Part shown: positions 35,612 to 44,565 of the stretch, piece by piece
Layout: each line of letters begins with the position of its first letter
Position numbering within the stretch: the stretch's first letter is position 1
Origin: Pirellulales bacterium
Lineage (GTDB): Bacteria; Planctomycetota; Planctomycetia; Pirellulales; JACPPG01
DNA length: 64,000 nt
Direction of reading: 5' to 3'
Assembly (NCBI GenBank): GCA_035546535.1
Contig: DASZWQ010000040.1
Span: 25,702 to 89,701 of the forward strand
Program-made: the position numbers and the translations under genes
Notes under the pieces: generated by a model
The model's database searches: none
What the model was told of the DNA's origin: nothing
What the model saw: the letters and a program-made list of their open reading frames with translations, nothing else

Positions 35612-35911
35612 ATGATCGATCCAACGCACTTGCACGACCTGTGCTGCGAATTGCGCGTGCTGCTGGAAGCGGAACTTGCCGCTGGCAACCGCGTGGCCGA
35701 GACGAGCCGGGGGTGGCCACTGCCCGACTCGATCTGGGTGTTGCTGGTCGCGCCGTTTCACAACACGCCCGAACAACTCCCTCCGGGCGTGCGGCTGGTG
35801 GACGTCAATGATCCCCACTGGTGGAAGCAGGAGTACAAGCACCTGGCCAGCGGGTCGGTGCTGGCCTGCCGCTACGTTGGCTTGGAGTTTTTTCAAACGG
35901 CTGGCGGCTGA
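35612..35911 (+). CDS. Small conserved hypothetical protein
   Basis: Protein of 99 aa, starting MIDPTHLHDLCCELRVLLEAELAAGNRVAETSRG. The amphipathic first helix and the following WPLPDSIWVLLVAPFH and DVNDPHWWKQEY look like genuine coding sequence: a helix followed by short strands and a tryptophan-rich motif. It is not recognised by family. The frame is open further upstream (to 35498), but that part reads as random Arg/Ser-rich sequence. No signal peptide. It ends 24 nt from the stop of the convergent histidine kinase gene. Confidence 0.55.
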   Translation: MIDPTHLHDLCCELRVLLEAELAAGNRVAETSRGWPLPDSIWVLLVAPFHNTPEQLPPGVRLVDVNDPHWWKQEYKHLASGSVLACRYVGLEFFQTAGG

Positions 35912-35935
35912 TCGCTGTCCGGCAGATTTGAGTCT

Positions 35936-37900
35936 TCAGGTCGAAGAAGCGGCCTGAGCCGCGCAGTACTCGGCGATCAGGCTGATCAGCCGTTGCCGTT
36001 GGATGGGCTTGGTCGTGTAGTCGTTGCAGCCCGCGGCCAGGCATTTGGTATCATCGCCCGCCATGGCATGCGCGGTGAGGGCCACGATGGGCGCCTTGTA
36101 GCCGGCGGCCCTCAGTCGTCGCGTGGCCTCGTAACCGTCGAGGATCGGCATCTGCATATCCATCAGCACGCAATCGAAGGGCTTTCCCTCACGGAGCGCC
36201 GCTAGCGCCAGATCGACGGCCGTTTGACCATTATCGGCGACCGTGACCTGTGCCCCGGCGTGCTTCAGCACGAAGGAAATCAGCCGCTGGTTGTCGGGGC
36301 CGTCTTCGGCCAGCAAAACGTGTCCGGCGAGCTGCACCTCGCGGTCGGCCGTAGGCCGTGCGCGCGTAGAGGAGGCTTCGAAGGGTCCGCTTAGCATCGG
36401 TACTCCCTCGAGATTGCCGGCGGAGACTTCCAACCGAAACGTGCTGCCCGAGCCCAGCTTGCTTGTGACCGACAGATCGCCGTCGAGCATCTCGGCAAAT
36501 CGCTTGCTGATCGAAAGGCCCAAGCCTGTGCCGCCAAAGCGGCGTGTCGTGCTGGCATCGGCCTGCGTGAACGGCTTGAACAGACGGGCCACTTGCGCGT
36601 CGGTCATACCCAAACCGGTATCGACGACGTCGATGCACAGCCGCGGTTGGGGCGCGCGGCGCAGCTTGACGATCAAACGTACGCGGCCGATCTCAGTGAA
36701 CTTGATCGCGTTGCCGATCAGGTTGATGAGGATCTGGCGCAAGCGGGTCGGATCGGTTTCGATCATTTCCGGGATCGGCCCCACGTACTCGACGTCCAGC
36801 GGCAATCCCTTCGAGGCGGCCCGCACGCGCATCAAGCTGGCTACGTCTGCGATTACGGATAGCGTCTGGCAGCGAATGCGCTCCAATTGCAGCTTGCCGG
36901 CCTCGATCTTCGAGAGATCGAGAATGTCGTTGACCAATTCCAGCAGATAAGCGCCGTTGCGCTTGATGGTCGTGATGGCGTCCAACTGCTCGGGCTCGCG
37001 CAAGCTTTCGCCCAGCACGTCCGCGAACCCAAGGATGGCGGTCATGGGCGTGCGAATCTCGTGGCTCATGTTGGCCAGAAATTCGCTCTTCGCGCGGTTT
37101 GCTTGCTCGGCCGCTTGATTGGCGCGCTTCAGATCGTCGGCCTGGGAAGATAGCACCCGCGCCTGCTCCTGCAGCGTCCGTTGCGCAGCTTCCATTTCGT
37201 TGGCATAGGCCTGCAACTCGCCGGTGCGATCGCGAACCTTGGTTTCGATCAGGTGGTTCGTGTGCCGCAACCGCGCTTGTTGTAGCGCACTACCCCAAAG
37301 CGTGCGCAAACCGAAATGGATCCAGATCACGAGGAAGATGTCTTCGAACAGGATCCAGCCGCCATGCTCGATCGCGCGCCAGTTGCTGGCCGATGTGCTG
37401 CCGAAGACCGACTGGGGCCAGTAATAGCCGCGCGCCAGGTGATCGGCGATCGCCAGCGCCGTCGCCGTCGCCAGCACGCGCAGGTCCAAGTACCAGGTCA
37501 GGAAAGCCAATGACCCGAAGATATGAAAATGCGTCTCGATACGTCCGGTCGTCAGGTGGATCAACAGCGCCGACCAGGAAATCTGCGACACGGCCACGAC
37601 TTGCCGGGTTAACTCGCTGCCGGGCTGTTTCCACATCAGGCCAAGAGGAAAAAACGTGAACAGTAATCCAAGCAGCGATGCCGCCCACACGTGTGGGTGA
37701 ATTCGGCTGTCGACGCCGGCCCAGGTGTACGGCGAGATCCATACTGCCGTGGCCACGGCCGCGATCCATTGCAAGGTGAGCAGGACAGCAAACACGCGGT
37801 CGGTGCGCTTCCGGATCGAAAACAGCTCATCGGCAAGGATTCTCTTCGCGCGCTCCGTGATGAGCGCCCGATCTTCCAAGCATACGGATTCCTGAAGCAT
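35936..37900 (-). CDS. Hybrid sensor histidine kinase with multi-helix membrane sensor
   Basis: Protein of 654 aa. Residues about 25-215 form six or seven membrane helices including HFHIFGSLAFLTWYLDLRVL and IEHGGWILFEDIFLVIWIHFG; the His/Trp-rich motifs are seen in other planctomycete and cyanobacterial kinases. A coiled coil (about 220-270) follows, then HisKA with [13 protein letters not shown] (His near 281), HATPase with [25 protein letters not shown], and a C-terminal receiver with the phospho-acceptor Asp in CVLMDMQMPILDGYE (near 580). It probably signals through an unlinked phosphotransfer or response protein, since no separate regulator is adjacent. Confidence 0.92.
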   Translation of the reverse strand: MLQESVCLEDRALITERAKRILADELFSIRKRTDRVFAVLLTLQWIAAVATAVWISPYTWAGVDSRIHPHVWAASLLGLLFTFFPLGLMWKQPGSELTRQVVAVSQISWSALLIHLTTGRIETHFHIFGSLAFLTWYLDLRVLATATALAIADHLARGYYWPQSVFGSTSASNWRAIEHGGWILFEDIFLVIWIHFGLRTLWGSALQQARLRHTNHLIETKVRDRTGELQAYANEMEAAQRTLQEQARVLSSQADDLKRANQAAEQANRAKSEFLANMSHEIRTPMTAILGFADVLGESLREPEQLDAITTIKRNGAYLLELVNDILDLSKIEAGKLQLERIRCQTLSVIADVASLMRVRAASKGLPLDVEYVGPIPEMIETDPTRLRQILINLIGNAIKFTEIGRVRLIVKLRRAPQPRLCIDVVDTGLGMTDAQVARLFKPFTQADASTTRRFGGTGLGLSISKRFAEMLDGDLSVTSKLGSGSTFRLEVSAGNLEGVPMLSGPFEASSTRARPTADREVQLAGHVLLAEDGPDNQRLISFVLKHAGAQVTVADNGQTAVDLALAALREGKPFDCVLMDMQMPILDGYEATRRLRAAGYKAPIVALTAHAMAGDDTKCLAAGCNDYTTKPIQRQRLISLIAEYCAAQAASST

Positions 37901-38191
37901 TACCGATCACTCCCCGTGCGGCTGACAATTGGAGGGTCGCACCTGGCGCGTTGCCCGAGATCGCCCATGGACAAATTGGCGAGCAAGCGATGCGACGCCA
38001 AAAGTGTGGCGCCGGCGGCACTTTCTGCGGCCTTGGAGATATACGTCACCGGCGGAGTGCGACATGCCACAGGTATGACGCCGCCTTAGACATCGAAGCG
38101 ATTAATCAGGTCGTAACGGACCTGCGGCGGCGTCGCCGTGCCAAACGTCCCTCGGAATGGTGGTCTGGCAGCGAGAGGCGAAGGCCCGCCG
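37901..38191. other. 291-bp gap between histidine kinase and modC
   Basis: Both neighbours are on the minus strand. The space should hold the 3' end of the mod operon and the promoter of the kinase, but no clear terminator or promoter hexamers were seen and no gene is supported. Confidence 0.4.
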
Positions 38192-39280
38192 TCACGCGTG
38201 CCCCACCAGGTGGATCGCCGGCGCTTTGATCAGCGCGACGACGCGATCGCCGACTTGCAGATTCAGTTCGTCGCAGGCCGGCCGGGTGATGAGCGCGGTC
38301 AACGAGAAACCGCAATCCAATCCCACGCGCACCATCGGCCCCTCGGCGATCCGGCTAGTGACGCGCGCCGGCAATCGATTGCGGGCGCTAGTGCCGGCGG
38401 CCGCCTCCTTCTGCACGAGCACGTCCTCGCCGCGCAGGCAGACGAAGACGTTGCGCCCCATGCCTGCAGTTGCCAATGCCGTCAATGTCACGTCGGCAAC
38501 TTTGACTGTGACGAGGCCGGCGTCTTCGCTCTCGATCGTGCCCGGCACCACGGTCTCGATACCCACGACCCGGGCGATCGCACGATCGGCCGGGCGACTG
38601 AATACTTCGTGCACGGGGCCCGTTTGGCGCACTTGCCCTTCGGTAATCACCACGACCGTGTCGGCGAGCGCCAAAGCTTCGACCCGATCGTGCGTGACCA
38701 TGATCGTGGGCCGGGCAAGCTCCAAGAGCAGACGCCGCAACTCGCCCCGCAGTTGCTCGCGCACGGGGGCATCGAGCGCCGAAAGCGGTTCGTCCAAAAG
38801 CAAGAGCCTGGGCCGACAGGCGAGCGCGCGCGCCAACGCCACGCGCTGCTGCTGGCCGCCGGACAGTTGCGCCGGATAGCGGGCGGCTAGTTCAGCGATT
38901 TGCAGCCGCGCCAGAATCGCATCCACGTGCGCTTCAGTGTCGGCGTCGGTGCGACGATCGAGTCCGTAGGCGACATTTTGGCCCACGGTCAAATGCGGAA
39001 AGAGTGCGTAATGTTGAAAAAGAAATCCAACGCCGCGGCGCTGCGGTGATAGCGAGACGCCGGTTGCCGCATCGAACCACAGTTCGCCAGCGAACTCGAT
39101 GCGGCCTGCGTCCGGGCGCTCCAGGCCGGCCAGCGCGCGCAAGATGGTCGTCTTGCCACAGCCTGACGGGCCGAACAGGACGGTAATGCCCGCACCTGCC
39201 GCCGGAATTTGCAGTCGCCCGTGGATCGCGGGGCCGGCGGCGAAGCGCTTCTCGAAATCGGCCACTAGCAGCGGATTCAT
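38192..39280 (-). CDS. modC: Molybdate ABC transporter ATP-binding protein ModC
   Basis: Protein of 362 aa. ABC motifs are complete: Walker A GPSGCGKT (37-44), Q-loop Gln89, signature LSGGQQ (139-144), Walker B LLLLDEP (159-165) and H-loop His197. The last ~120 residues resemble a TOBE/molybdate-binding domain (RNRLPARVTSRIAEGPMVRVGLDCG, DRVVALIKAPAIHLVG). The chosen ATG at 39280 overlaps the modB stop by 4 nt (ATGA), so the pair is translationally coupled. It powers molybdate (possibly tungstate) import. Confidence 0.92.
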   Translation of the reverse strand: MNPLLVADFEKRFAAGPAIHGRLQIPAAGAGITVLFGPSGCGKTTILRALAGLERPDAGRIEFAGELWFDAATGVSLSPQRRGVGFLFQHYALFPHLTVGQNVAYGLDRRTDADTEAHVDAILARLQIAELAARYPAQLSGGQQQRVALARALACRPRLLLLDEPLSALDAPVREQLRGELRRLLLELARPTIMVTHDRVEALALADTVVVITEGQVRQTGPVHEVFSRPADRAIARVVGIETVVPGTIESEDAGLVTVKVADVTLTALATAGMGRNVFVCLRGEDVLVQKEAAAGTSARNRLPARVTSRIAEGPMVRVGLDCGFSLTALITRPACDELNLQVGDRVVALIKAPAIHLVGHA

Positions 39281-39939
39281 ACCGGCATCGTCCGCCGCGA
39301 CAGCGCGTAGGTCAGGCACAGGGTCGCGAAGGCAAAAATCAGCAGCACCGCGGCGCTTTGTGCGGCCGACTCGTAATTCAAGGCCTGCATATCGTCGTAG
39401 ATAGCGACCGAGATTGTCCGCGTCACGCCGGGAAGGTTTCCTCCAACCATCAACACGACGCCGAACTCGCCCACCGTATGGGCAAACGCCAGCACCACGC
39501 CTGTCAGAATGCCGGGCCAGCAGAGCGGAATCGTGACGCGACGAAACGTGGCCGCCCGCGAAACACCCAGGCACCAGGATGCCTCGATCAAGCGCCGGTC
39601 CACCGAGGCGAAAGCCGCCGTGAACGGACGCACGGCGAAGGGCAGGTTGTAGATCACTGATCCGATCAGGATGCCCAGGAAGGAAAACGGCAGTGATCGG
39701 CCGGCAAGATTCTCGTACCAACGGCCGAGGAAGCTGTGCGGCCCCATGCCCACCAACAGATAGTATCCCAAGACAGTTGGCGGCAAGAGCAATGGCAAAG
39801 CCACGGCCGCGTCGACGGCAAAGCGCCAGCGCCGCGTGCTGGTGGCCAGCCAACAGGCAAGCGGCAGCCCGATCACGACCAGTACCGCGGTCGTGCAGGC
39901 GGCGAGTTTTAACGTCAACGTGACGGCCTTGGCGTCCAC
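39277..39939 (-). CDS. modB: Molybdate ABC transporter permease ModB
   Basis: Protein of 220 aa with five or six membrane helices. The EAA loop that meets ModC is seen in IEASWCLGVSRAATFRRVTIPL. PLLLPPTVLGYYLLV and TVGEFGVVLMVGGNLPGVTRT are characteristic of ModB. It follows modA by 5 nt and overlaps modC by 4 nt. Confidence 0.93.
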   Translation of the reverse strand: MDAKAVTLTLKLAACTTAVLVVIGLPLACWLATSTRRWRFAVDAAVALPLLLPPTVLGYYLLVGMGPHSFLGRWYENLAGRSLPFSFLGILIGSVIYNLPFAVRPFTAAFASVDRRLIEASWCLGVSRAATFRRVTIPLCWPGILTGVVLAFAHTVGEFGVVLMVGGNLPGVTRTISVAIYDDMQALNYESAAQSAAVLLIFAFATLCLTYALSRRTMPV

Positions 39940-39944
39940 TCAGG

Positions 39945-40796
39945 TCATTTCTCCGGTAGCTCGAACCCGAATTGACGCAGGATCGCCTTGCCCTCGTCGC
40001 TTATGAGGTAGGCACGAAAGTCGCGGGCGGCGGCCAAATCCTGCGCGGCGCTCATGATCACGCCACCTTGCTCCAGACGGGGATAGGCATCGGCGGGCAC
40101 CGACCAGTAGCGCCCGCGCTCCTGCATGGCCGGCGCGAGGGCGAGGGACAAGGCGATCAAGCCCGCATGCGCGGCGCCCGATTGAACGAACTGCGCCGTT
40201 TGCGCGATGTTCTCGCCCAGCACAAGTCGATCCTTTACCTCGTCATAGACGCCGAGATTTTTGAGCGCCGCCTCGGCCACCCGGCCGTACGGGGCGTGCT
40301 GTGGATTGGCCATCGCGATCACCTTCACGGATGGATCGGTCAGTGCCTTGATGCCATCTTTTTCAAAGTCGAGCGTGGAATCTTTCGGCACCCACACCAC
40401 CAAATGCCCGATCGCGTACAAGAACTCGGAATCGGCGGCGGCCAACCCTGCTTCGACGAGCTTTTGCGGGTAGCTCATGTCGGCCGAGAGGAACATGTCG
40501 AAGGGCGCCTTGTTCGAGAGCTGCGCAAAAAGACTACCGCTCGAGCCGAACACTGCCTCGACGGGCTTGTCGGAATGCGTCTCGTTGTATTTTCCGACGA
40601 CCTCGCGCAAGGCGAATTGCAGGTCGCTGGCGGCGGCCACGCGCACGGCCGGTTCGGGACGGGAACTGGTTGCTTCGTCCCCCGGGGGCGCCGTAGAGGG
40701 AGACGAACGACCGCAGCCGGCGACCGAGAGCAGGGCAAGGAGCAAATATGCGCCGCGAGCGTGCCGCCCGAATGAGGGTGCAAAGGCGCTTGTCAT
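39945..40796 (-). CDS. modA: Molybdate-binding lipoprotein ModA
   Basis: Protein of 283 aa. It has a lipoprotein signal ending LLSVAGC (Cys28), then the ModA fold: VRVAAASDLQFALREVVGKYN, VFGSSGSLFAQLSNKAPFDMFLSADMSYPQKLVEAG, and IAMANPQHAPYGRVAEAAL with residues of the oxyanion site. The C-terminal strand block ends GKAILRQFGFELPEK. It captures molybdate or tungstate outside the membrane for ModBC. It is first in a modA-modB-modC operon, with no cofactor-synthesis genes in the window. Confidence 0.93.
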   Translation of the reverse strand: MTSAFAPSFGRHARGAYLLLALLSVAGCGRSSPSTAPPGDEATSSRPEPAVRVAAASDLQFALREVVGKYNETHSDKPVEAVFGSSGSLFAQLSNKAPFDMFLSADMSYPQKLVEAGLAAADSEFLYAIGHLVVWVPKDSTLDFEKDGIKALTDPSVKVIAMANPQHAPYGRVAEAALKNLGVYDEVKDRLVLGENIAQTAQFVQSGAAHAGLIALSLALAPAMQERGRYWSVPADAYPRLEQGGVIMSAAQDLAAARDFRAYLISDEGKAILRQFGFELPEK

Positions 40797-40846
40797 CTCT
40801 TTCGAACTCGGGCCTGGTTAGTCGTGTGGAACTGAAGGAAGGCTCC

Positions 40847-40852
40847 GTTATA
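40847..40852 (-). promoter_or_regulatory. Possible -10 element of the mod operon
   Basis: On the minus strand TATAAC lies 51 nt ahead of the modA ATG. The matching -35 position reads TGGCTA, a weak fit to TTGACA. No ModE-like palindrome or molybdenum-cofactor riboswitch was recognised in the 197-nt gap. Confidence 0.3.
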
Positions 40853-40944
40853 CCGCCACCGCGGCGACGTAGCCACTTGATAGCGTTCGTCGTCGAGCAC
40901 GAGCTACATGGTCGCTGCTTGACACATCCCACGGAAAAACGACC

Positions 40945-40953
40945 TGCTATGAT
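40945..40953 (+). promoter_or_regulatory. Extended -10 promoter candidate
   Basis: TGCTATGAT matches an extended -10 (TG-N-TATGAT), 40 nt ahead of the ATG at 40994. A TTGACA occurs at 40919-40924, but the 23-nt gap is too long for a standard spacer, so the extended -10 would have to compensate. Confidence 0.4.
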
Positions 40954-40993
40954 GGGATGATCTACGTTGCCCGCCGACCCAAGGAATGGCGCC

Positions 40994-42403
40994 ATGGCCA
41001 CCGCTGGCGACACGTCGAATCCGCAGCAGCCGGCCCGCCAGGCACCCGCGTCAGAGCCCGAACGCGCATCGCCGGTCTACCGCTGGCCGCGCGGCATGGT
41101 GTGGGTGGCGCTCGGCGTTCTGCTCTTCAGCCTGATCATTGTCGCCTGGGCGATCTGGCAACAAGGTATCAATGCTCGGTACGCGGAGATTCGTGCGCGC
41201 GGCGAACCGGTCACGTTTGCCGACCTGGACGCGGCTTATCCCAGGCTGGCTGCCGGCGAAGACACGACGCAACTCTTGCTGACTGCGGGCAACATCTTGA
41301 ACACCAGCGCCGGCAAGCCCGAGTGGCGGCCACTCCCATACATCGGCGAAGGTCCCGAGGCCCGCGTCGACGCTGCGTGGTCCCATCTCGAATTGGCGCA
41401 AAAGTTTCTAACCGAAAACGCCAGCGCTCTCGAACAGTTGCACAAGGCCGCCGATCTCGGTTGCCAGGCGCGTTTCGACGGCGTTGCGTCGCCGAGCGGT
41501 GTGGATGTCGTCATGAACTACGCGACGCCTTTGCGCTCGGCCTGTCGGGCACTCTGTCTGGAAGCTGATGTGCGACAGCACTCGGACGACCTGCCGGCGG
41601 CAGCACAATCGTTGGTTGCGGCGATCAAACTCGAGCGCGCTCTGGCTAACGAGCCGCTCGAAGTATCGCAGCTCATACGCGCCGCGATTTTCGGCATGGC
41701 AGCGCACGAAGCGAAGTGGGAGCTTGCTTTGTCCAGTTTCTCGGATGCCGATTTGCGCGTTTTGCACCACGCGCTTAGCGATATCGATTTTCAGCGCAGT
41801 TTAAAAACTGCCTTCCTCGGCGAGCGCGTCTACACGATCACCGGTGGCGTGTCCGCCGCAGGGCCCGGACCGAAAAGTATCCGAAACCGTTTATCGGATC
41901 TCGCGCAGAGATTAGAAACGGCGCGATGCCTCGACTTTTGGGCGGAATTCATCGCGGCCACCGAGCTGCCCTGGCCGCAAATGTTCGATGAGAGCCGCTC
42001 GATCGCGGCCCGCTGCTATGCCAGTCAACCCCGATGGCAAGAATGGGTCGACATATGGAATCCTGGCGTGGCCAATATGGTCGTAAATGCGATAACTCGC
42101 GCCGAGCTTACGCGTCGATTATTGCTCGTAACCATTGCGCTGGAGCGCTATCGGCTGCGGCGTGGCGCGTCGCCAGCGGACCTGGTAACTCTGGTTCCTG
42201 AATTCTTGGCCGATGTGCCCGACGACCCGACCGACGGCACCCCGTTTTCGTACCAGGCGACCGATGTCGGGTATGTGCTCTACAGCAAGACCAAGGAATT
42301 TCCGCTCCCCTACGGCGAGGCGTACGACGCCGAAACCGGCGCGAACCCGAGCGTCCTCTTCCGCCGACCGCCGTCGAGTTCCAGGCCAATGCCCGGCGAG
42401 TGA
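40994..42403 (+). CDS. Membrane-anchored hypothetical protein
   Basis: Protein of 469 aa, function unknown. A Pro/Gln/Ala-rich cytoplasmic N-terminus is followed by one transmembrane helix (about 37-55, MVWVALGVLLFSLIIVAWAIW), then ARYAEIRARGEPVTFADLDAAYP and a largely alpha-helical extracytoplasmic part. The C-terminal block LLVTIALERYRLRRGASPADLVTLVPEFLADVPDDPTDGTPFSY is recurrent in planctomycete hypotheticals and resembles the end of pseudopilin-like or DUF1559-type proteins, which is a loose resemblance. The ATG at 40994 has AGGA about 9 nt upstream; an in-frame TTG at 40967 is less likely. Confidence 0.7.
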   Translation: MATAGDTSNPQQPARQAPASEPERASPVYRWPRGMVWVALGVLLFSLIIVAWAIWQQGINARYAEIRARGEPVTFADLDAAYPRLAAGEDTTQLLLTAGNILNTSAGKPEWRPLPYIGEGPEARVDAAWSHLELAQKFLTENASALEQLHKAADLGCQARFDGVASPSGVDVVMNYATPLRSACRALCLEADVRQHSDDLPAAAQSLVAAIKLERALANEPLEVSQLIRAAIFGMAAHEAKWELALSSFSDADLRVLHHALSDIDFQRSLKTAFLGERVYTITGGVSAAGPGPKSIRNRLSDLAQRLETARCLDFWAEFIAATELPWPQMFDESRSIAARCYASQPRWQEWVDIWNPGVANMVVNAITRAELTRRLLLVTIALERYRLRRGASPADLVTLVPEFLADVPDDPTDGTPFSYQATDVGYVLYSKTKEFPLPYGEAYDAETGANPSVLFRRPPSSSRPMPGE

Positions 42404-42438
42404 GTGCGCGACCGCAAAACGACCGTGCAAGTACGAAT

Positions 42439-42463
42439 ACTAGCCCGAAGCGCCAGCGAGGGA
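42439..42463 (+). repeat. REP-like element, left copy
   Basis: A 25-bp element (starting ACTAGCCCGAAGCGCC) that recurs in perfect inverted orientation at 43039-43063, on the other side of the transposase gene. It lies 36 nt after the stop of the upstream plus-strand gene. When such copies are read through they give the peptide S-P-K-R-Q-R-G that is often seen at the ends of planctomycete hypothetical proteins. Confidence 0.7.
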
Positions 42464-42484
42464 TCGTATTGATCCTTGGCGAGA

Positions 42485-43000
42485 TTATGACGATCGCTTG
42501 CGCCTTGATTGGAAATCGCGCACGTAGAGAATCGCCGCCTCGAGCGAATCTTCGTCATTGATAACTCGGCAGCTTCCGCGCTCTGACCACCACTTTTGCC
42601 GCCGCGAGGTCGAATCGCTTTGTTCACCGACATGCGCTTTGAGAGCGCGCGTACACCATGCTTTAAGCTCATTCCGGACCATCTTTGCAGCAAGAGGCGC
42701 GCTCAGCACCACGTGAACATGATTTGACCGACAGTTTACAGCGTGTAGCAGCCATTCTCGCATCTGGCAATGATCCGCGACTGTCGCTTCAACGATGTGG
42801 CGCTGTGCGACGCTAAGAAGGCATATTGAATCGCTCATGCGTCCCTTTGAGGACTTTCGGAGCGACGCATTGGGCGTCTGCAATCCACGCTCTCTTTTCA
42901 CCCAACCGCGCTCGTCACCCGGAAGCCACGTGCCGTACGTGGTCCATGTCAAGAAATAGGCAAGCGGTTCGGGTAGAATTGGGTCTCCGATTCGTGACAT
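42485..43000 (-). CDS. REP-associated tyrosine transposase (RAYT, IS200-like)
   Basis: Protein of 171 aa of the Y1/IS200 (HUH) superfamily. It begins PLAYFLTWTTYGTWLPGDERGWV, a hallmark of planctomycete RAYTs, has the metal-binding H-x-H in SNHVHVVLS (His94 and His96) and the likely catalytic Tyr159 in AAILYVRDFQ. The ATG at 43000 is chosen; the frame runs further upstream but only through the repeat-derived S-P-K-R-Q-R-G sequence. The gene is enclosed by two perfect inverted 25-bp repeats. RAYTs are usually single-copy, domesticated genes that mobilise short REP sequences. There is no accessory protein. Confidence 0.85.
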   Translation of the reverse strand: MSRIGDPILPEPLAYFLTWTTYGTWLPGDERGWVKRERGLQTPNASLRKSSKGRMSDSICLLSVAQRHIVEATVADHCQMREWLLHAVNCRSNHVHVVLSAPLAAKMVRNELKAWCTRALKAHVGEQSDSTSRRQKWWSERGSCRVINDEDSLEAAILYVRDFQSRRKRSS

Positions 43001-43038
43001 TGCCGGAAGCCCCTTCTTGCATGGCCGAAACGAGCTCT

Positions 43039-43063
43039 TCCCTCGCTGGCGCTTCGGGCTAGT
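43039..43063 (-). repeat. REP-like element, right copy
   Basis: An exact inverted copy of 42439-42463 (25/25 bases). It overlaps the in-frame upstream extension of the transposase gene and begins 39 nt before its chosen start. The next gene's stop codon is 42 nt away. Confidence 0.7.
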
Positions 43064-43104
43064 GTGTTGACGATTCTCTCGACCGCAGGGCCTCGAGTTG
43101 GCAC

Positions 43105-44550
43105 TCACGCCAGCAATTCGCGTACGACGCGGCCGTGGACGTCGGTCAGGCGGTAGTCGCGGCCGCTGTGGCGGTAGGTAAGCCGCTCGTGATCGAGCCC
43201 CATCAGGTGCAGAATCGTGGCGTGGAAGTCATGCACGTGTACGGGATCCTCGGCCACGCGCACGCCGTATTCGTCGGTGGCGCCATGGACGATGCCCGGC
43301 TTCACACCGGCGCCGGCCAGCCAGGAGCTGAAAGCCCAGTTGTGATGCTCACGTCCCTTGGCGTCGGCCGAGTTGTTGAACGGCGTGCGGCCGAACTCCG
43401 TGGTCCACACGATTAACGTTTCGTCCAGTAGACCACGTGCTTTGAGATCCTTGAGCAGGCCTGCGATGGGCCGGTCGACGTTTTTCGCCAATTTGGCGTG
43501 ATCCATCATGTCGCCGTGCGAATCCCAGTTGCCGCTCGATCCGGTGTCGATCAGCTCGACAAAGCGCACGCCTCGTTCGACCAGCCGGCGCGCCACCAGA
43601 CATTGCCAGGCGTATCCCTTCGTGCTGCCCGGCTCGAGGCCGTAGAGGGCGTGCGTGGCCGCGGTTTCTTGCGAAAGATCGAACGCATCGGGCACGGCGA
43701 CCTGCATGCCGAAGGCGGTTTCGAACGATTTGATCCGTGCCGAAAGTGCGGCATCGTCACCGCGCGCGGCCAAATGGCGACGATTCAGTTTTGCAAGAGC
43801 GGCGAGCTCTTGTTCCTGTTCGTTCAAGGGAACGCGACGCGCGACGTTCGCCACTGGCTCATCGCCCGGCACGACCAAAGTTCCCTGATGAGCGCCGGGC
43901 AGGAAGTCGCTGGCATAAACTTGAGAGCCGGCATAGGTCTGGGCCGGCGCGATGGCGACAAACGAGGGCAGGTTGCGATTCTCGGTCCCTAGTCCATAGC
44001 TGATCCACGAGCCAATGCTGGGCCTCGCAAAGGCGAACGAACCGGTGTGCATGCCCAGCGTGGCGTTGTAATGGTTCGAGTGGTCGGTGTGCATCGAACG
44101 CACGAGCGCGATATCGTCCACACATTCCGCGATGTGCGGGAACAGTGTGCTGACCTCGGTGCCTGACCGGCCGTGGGGACTGAATTCCCACTGGGGGCGC
44201 TTCAGATAAATGTGCTCGTAGCCCGGGCGGTTCTCGATCTCGGGATGGTCCAGCTTGACCTCGCAGCCGACGTCGGTGTGCAGCTTCGGCTTGGGATCGA
44301 AGGTGTCGACATGCGAAACACCGCCGGTCATGAACAAGAAAATGACATGCTTCGCCTTGGCCGGAAAATGGGCCGGCCGGGGCGCGAGCGGATCGGCGGT
44401 AGCCGAGCGCGCGGCATCCTCGGCCAACAATTCGTGCAGCAAGCCCGGCATCAATAGCGAGCCGCCGACGAACGAGCGGAGCAGGTCGCGGCGCGAGCAG
44501 CCACAATGGGACGATTCAGCCTTGCGTGTGCCGCGCGCGTTTTGGTTCAT
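43105..44550 (-). CDS. DUF1501 family protein with Tat signal
   Basis: Protein of 481 aa. A twin-arginine signal (CSRRDLLRSFVGGSLLMPGLL) precedes the DUF1501 (sulfatase-like alkaline-phosphatase fold) domain: KHVIFLFMTGGVSHVDTFDPKPKL, HTDHSNHYNATLGMHTGSFAF, GNWDSHGDMMDHAKL, IVWTTEFGRTPFNN, and HDFHATILHLMGLDHERLTY. It is exported folded. In planctomycetes DUF1501 genes nearly always sit next to a DUF1549/DUF1553 protein, as here (15 nt downstream of one). Function is unknown. It is the last gene of the operon. Confidence 0.92.
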   Translation of the reverse strand: MNQNARGTRKAESSHCGCSRRDLLRSFVGGSLLMPGLLHELLAEDAARSATADPLAPRPAHFPAKAKHVIFLFMTGGVSHVDTFDPKPKLHTDVGCEVKLDHPEIENRPGYEHIYLKRPQWEFSPHGRSGTEVSTLFPHIAECVDDIALVRSMHTDHSNHYNATLGMHTGSFAFARPSIGSWISYGLGTENRNLPSFVAIAPAQTYAGSQVYASDFLPGAHQGTLVVPGDEPVANVARRVPLNEQEQELAALAKLNRRHLAARGDDAALSARIKSFETAFGMQVAVPDAFDLSQETAATHALYGLEPGSTKGYAWQCLVARRLVERGVRFVELIDTGSSGNWDSHGDMMDHAKLAKNVDRPIAGLLKDLKARGLLDETLIVWTTEFGRTPFNNSADAKGREHHNWAFSSWLAGAGVKPGIVHGATDEYGVRVAEDPVHVHDFHATILHLMGLDHERLTYRHSGRDYRLTDVHGRVVRELLA

Positions 44551-44565
44551 CGCGTGATCCCCGTC

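Noticed and set aside
40919..40953. TTGACA with TATGAT as a standard sigma-70 promoter
   Set aside because: The spacer is 23 nt, well outside 16-18. Only the extended -10 was kept as a weak candidate.
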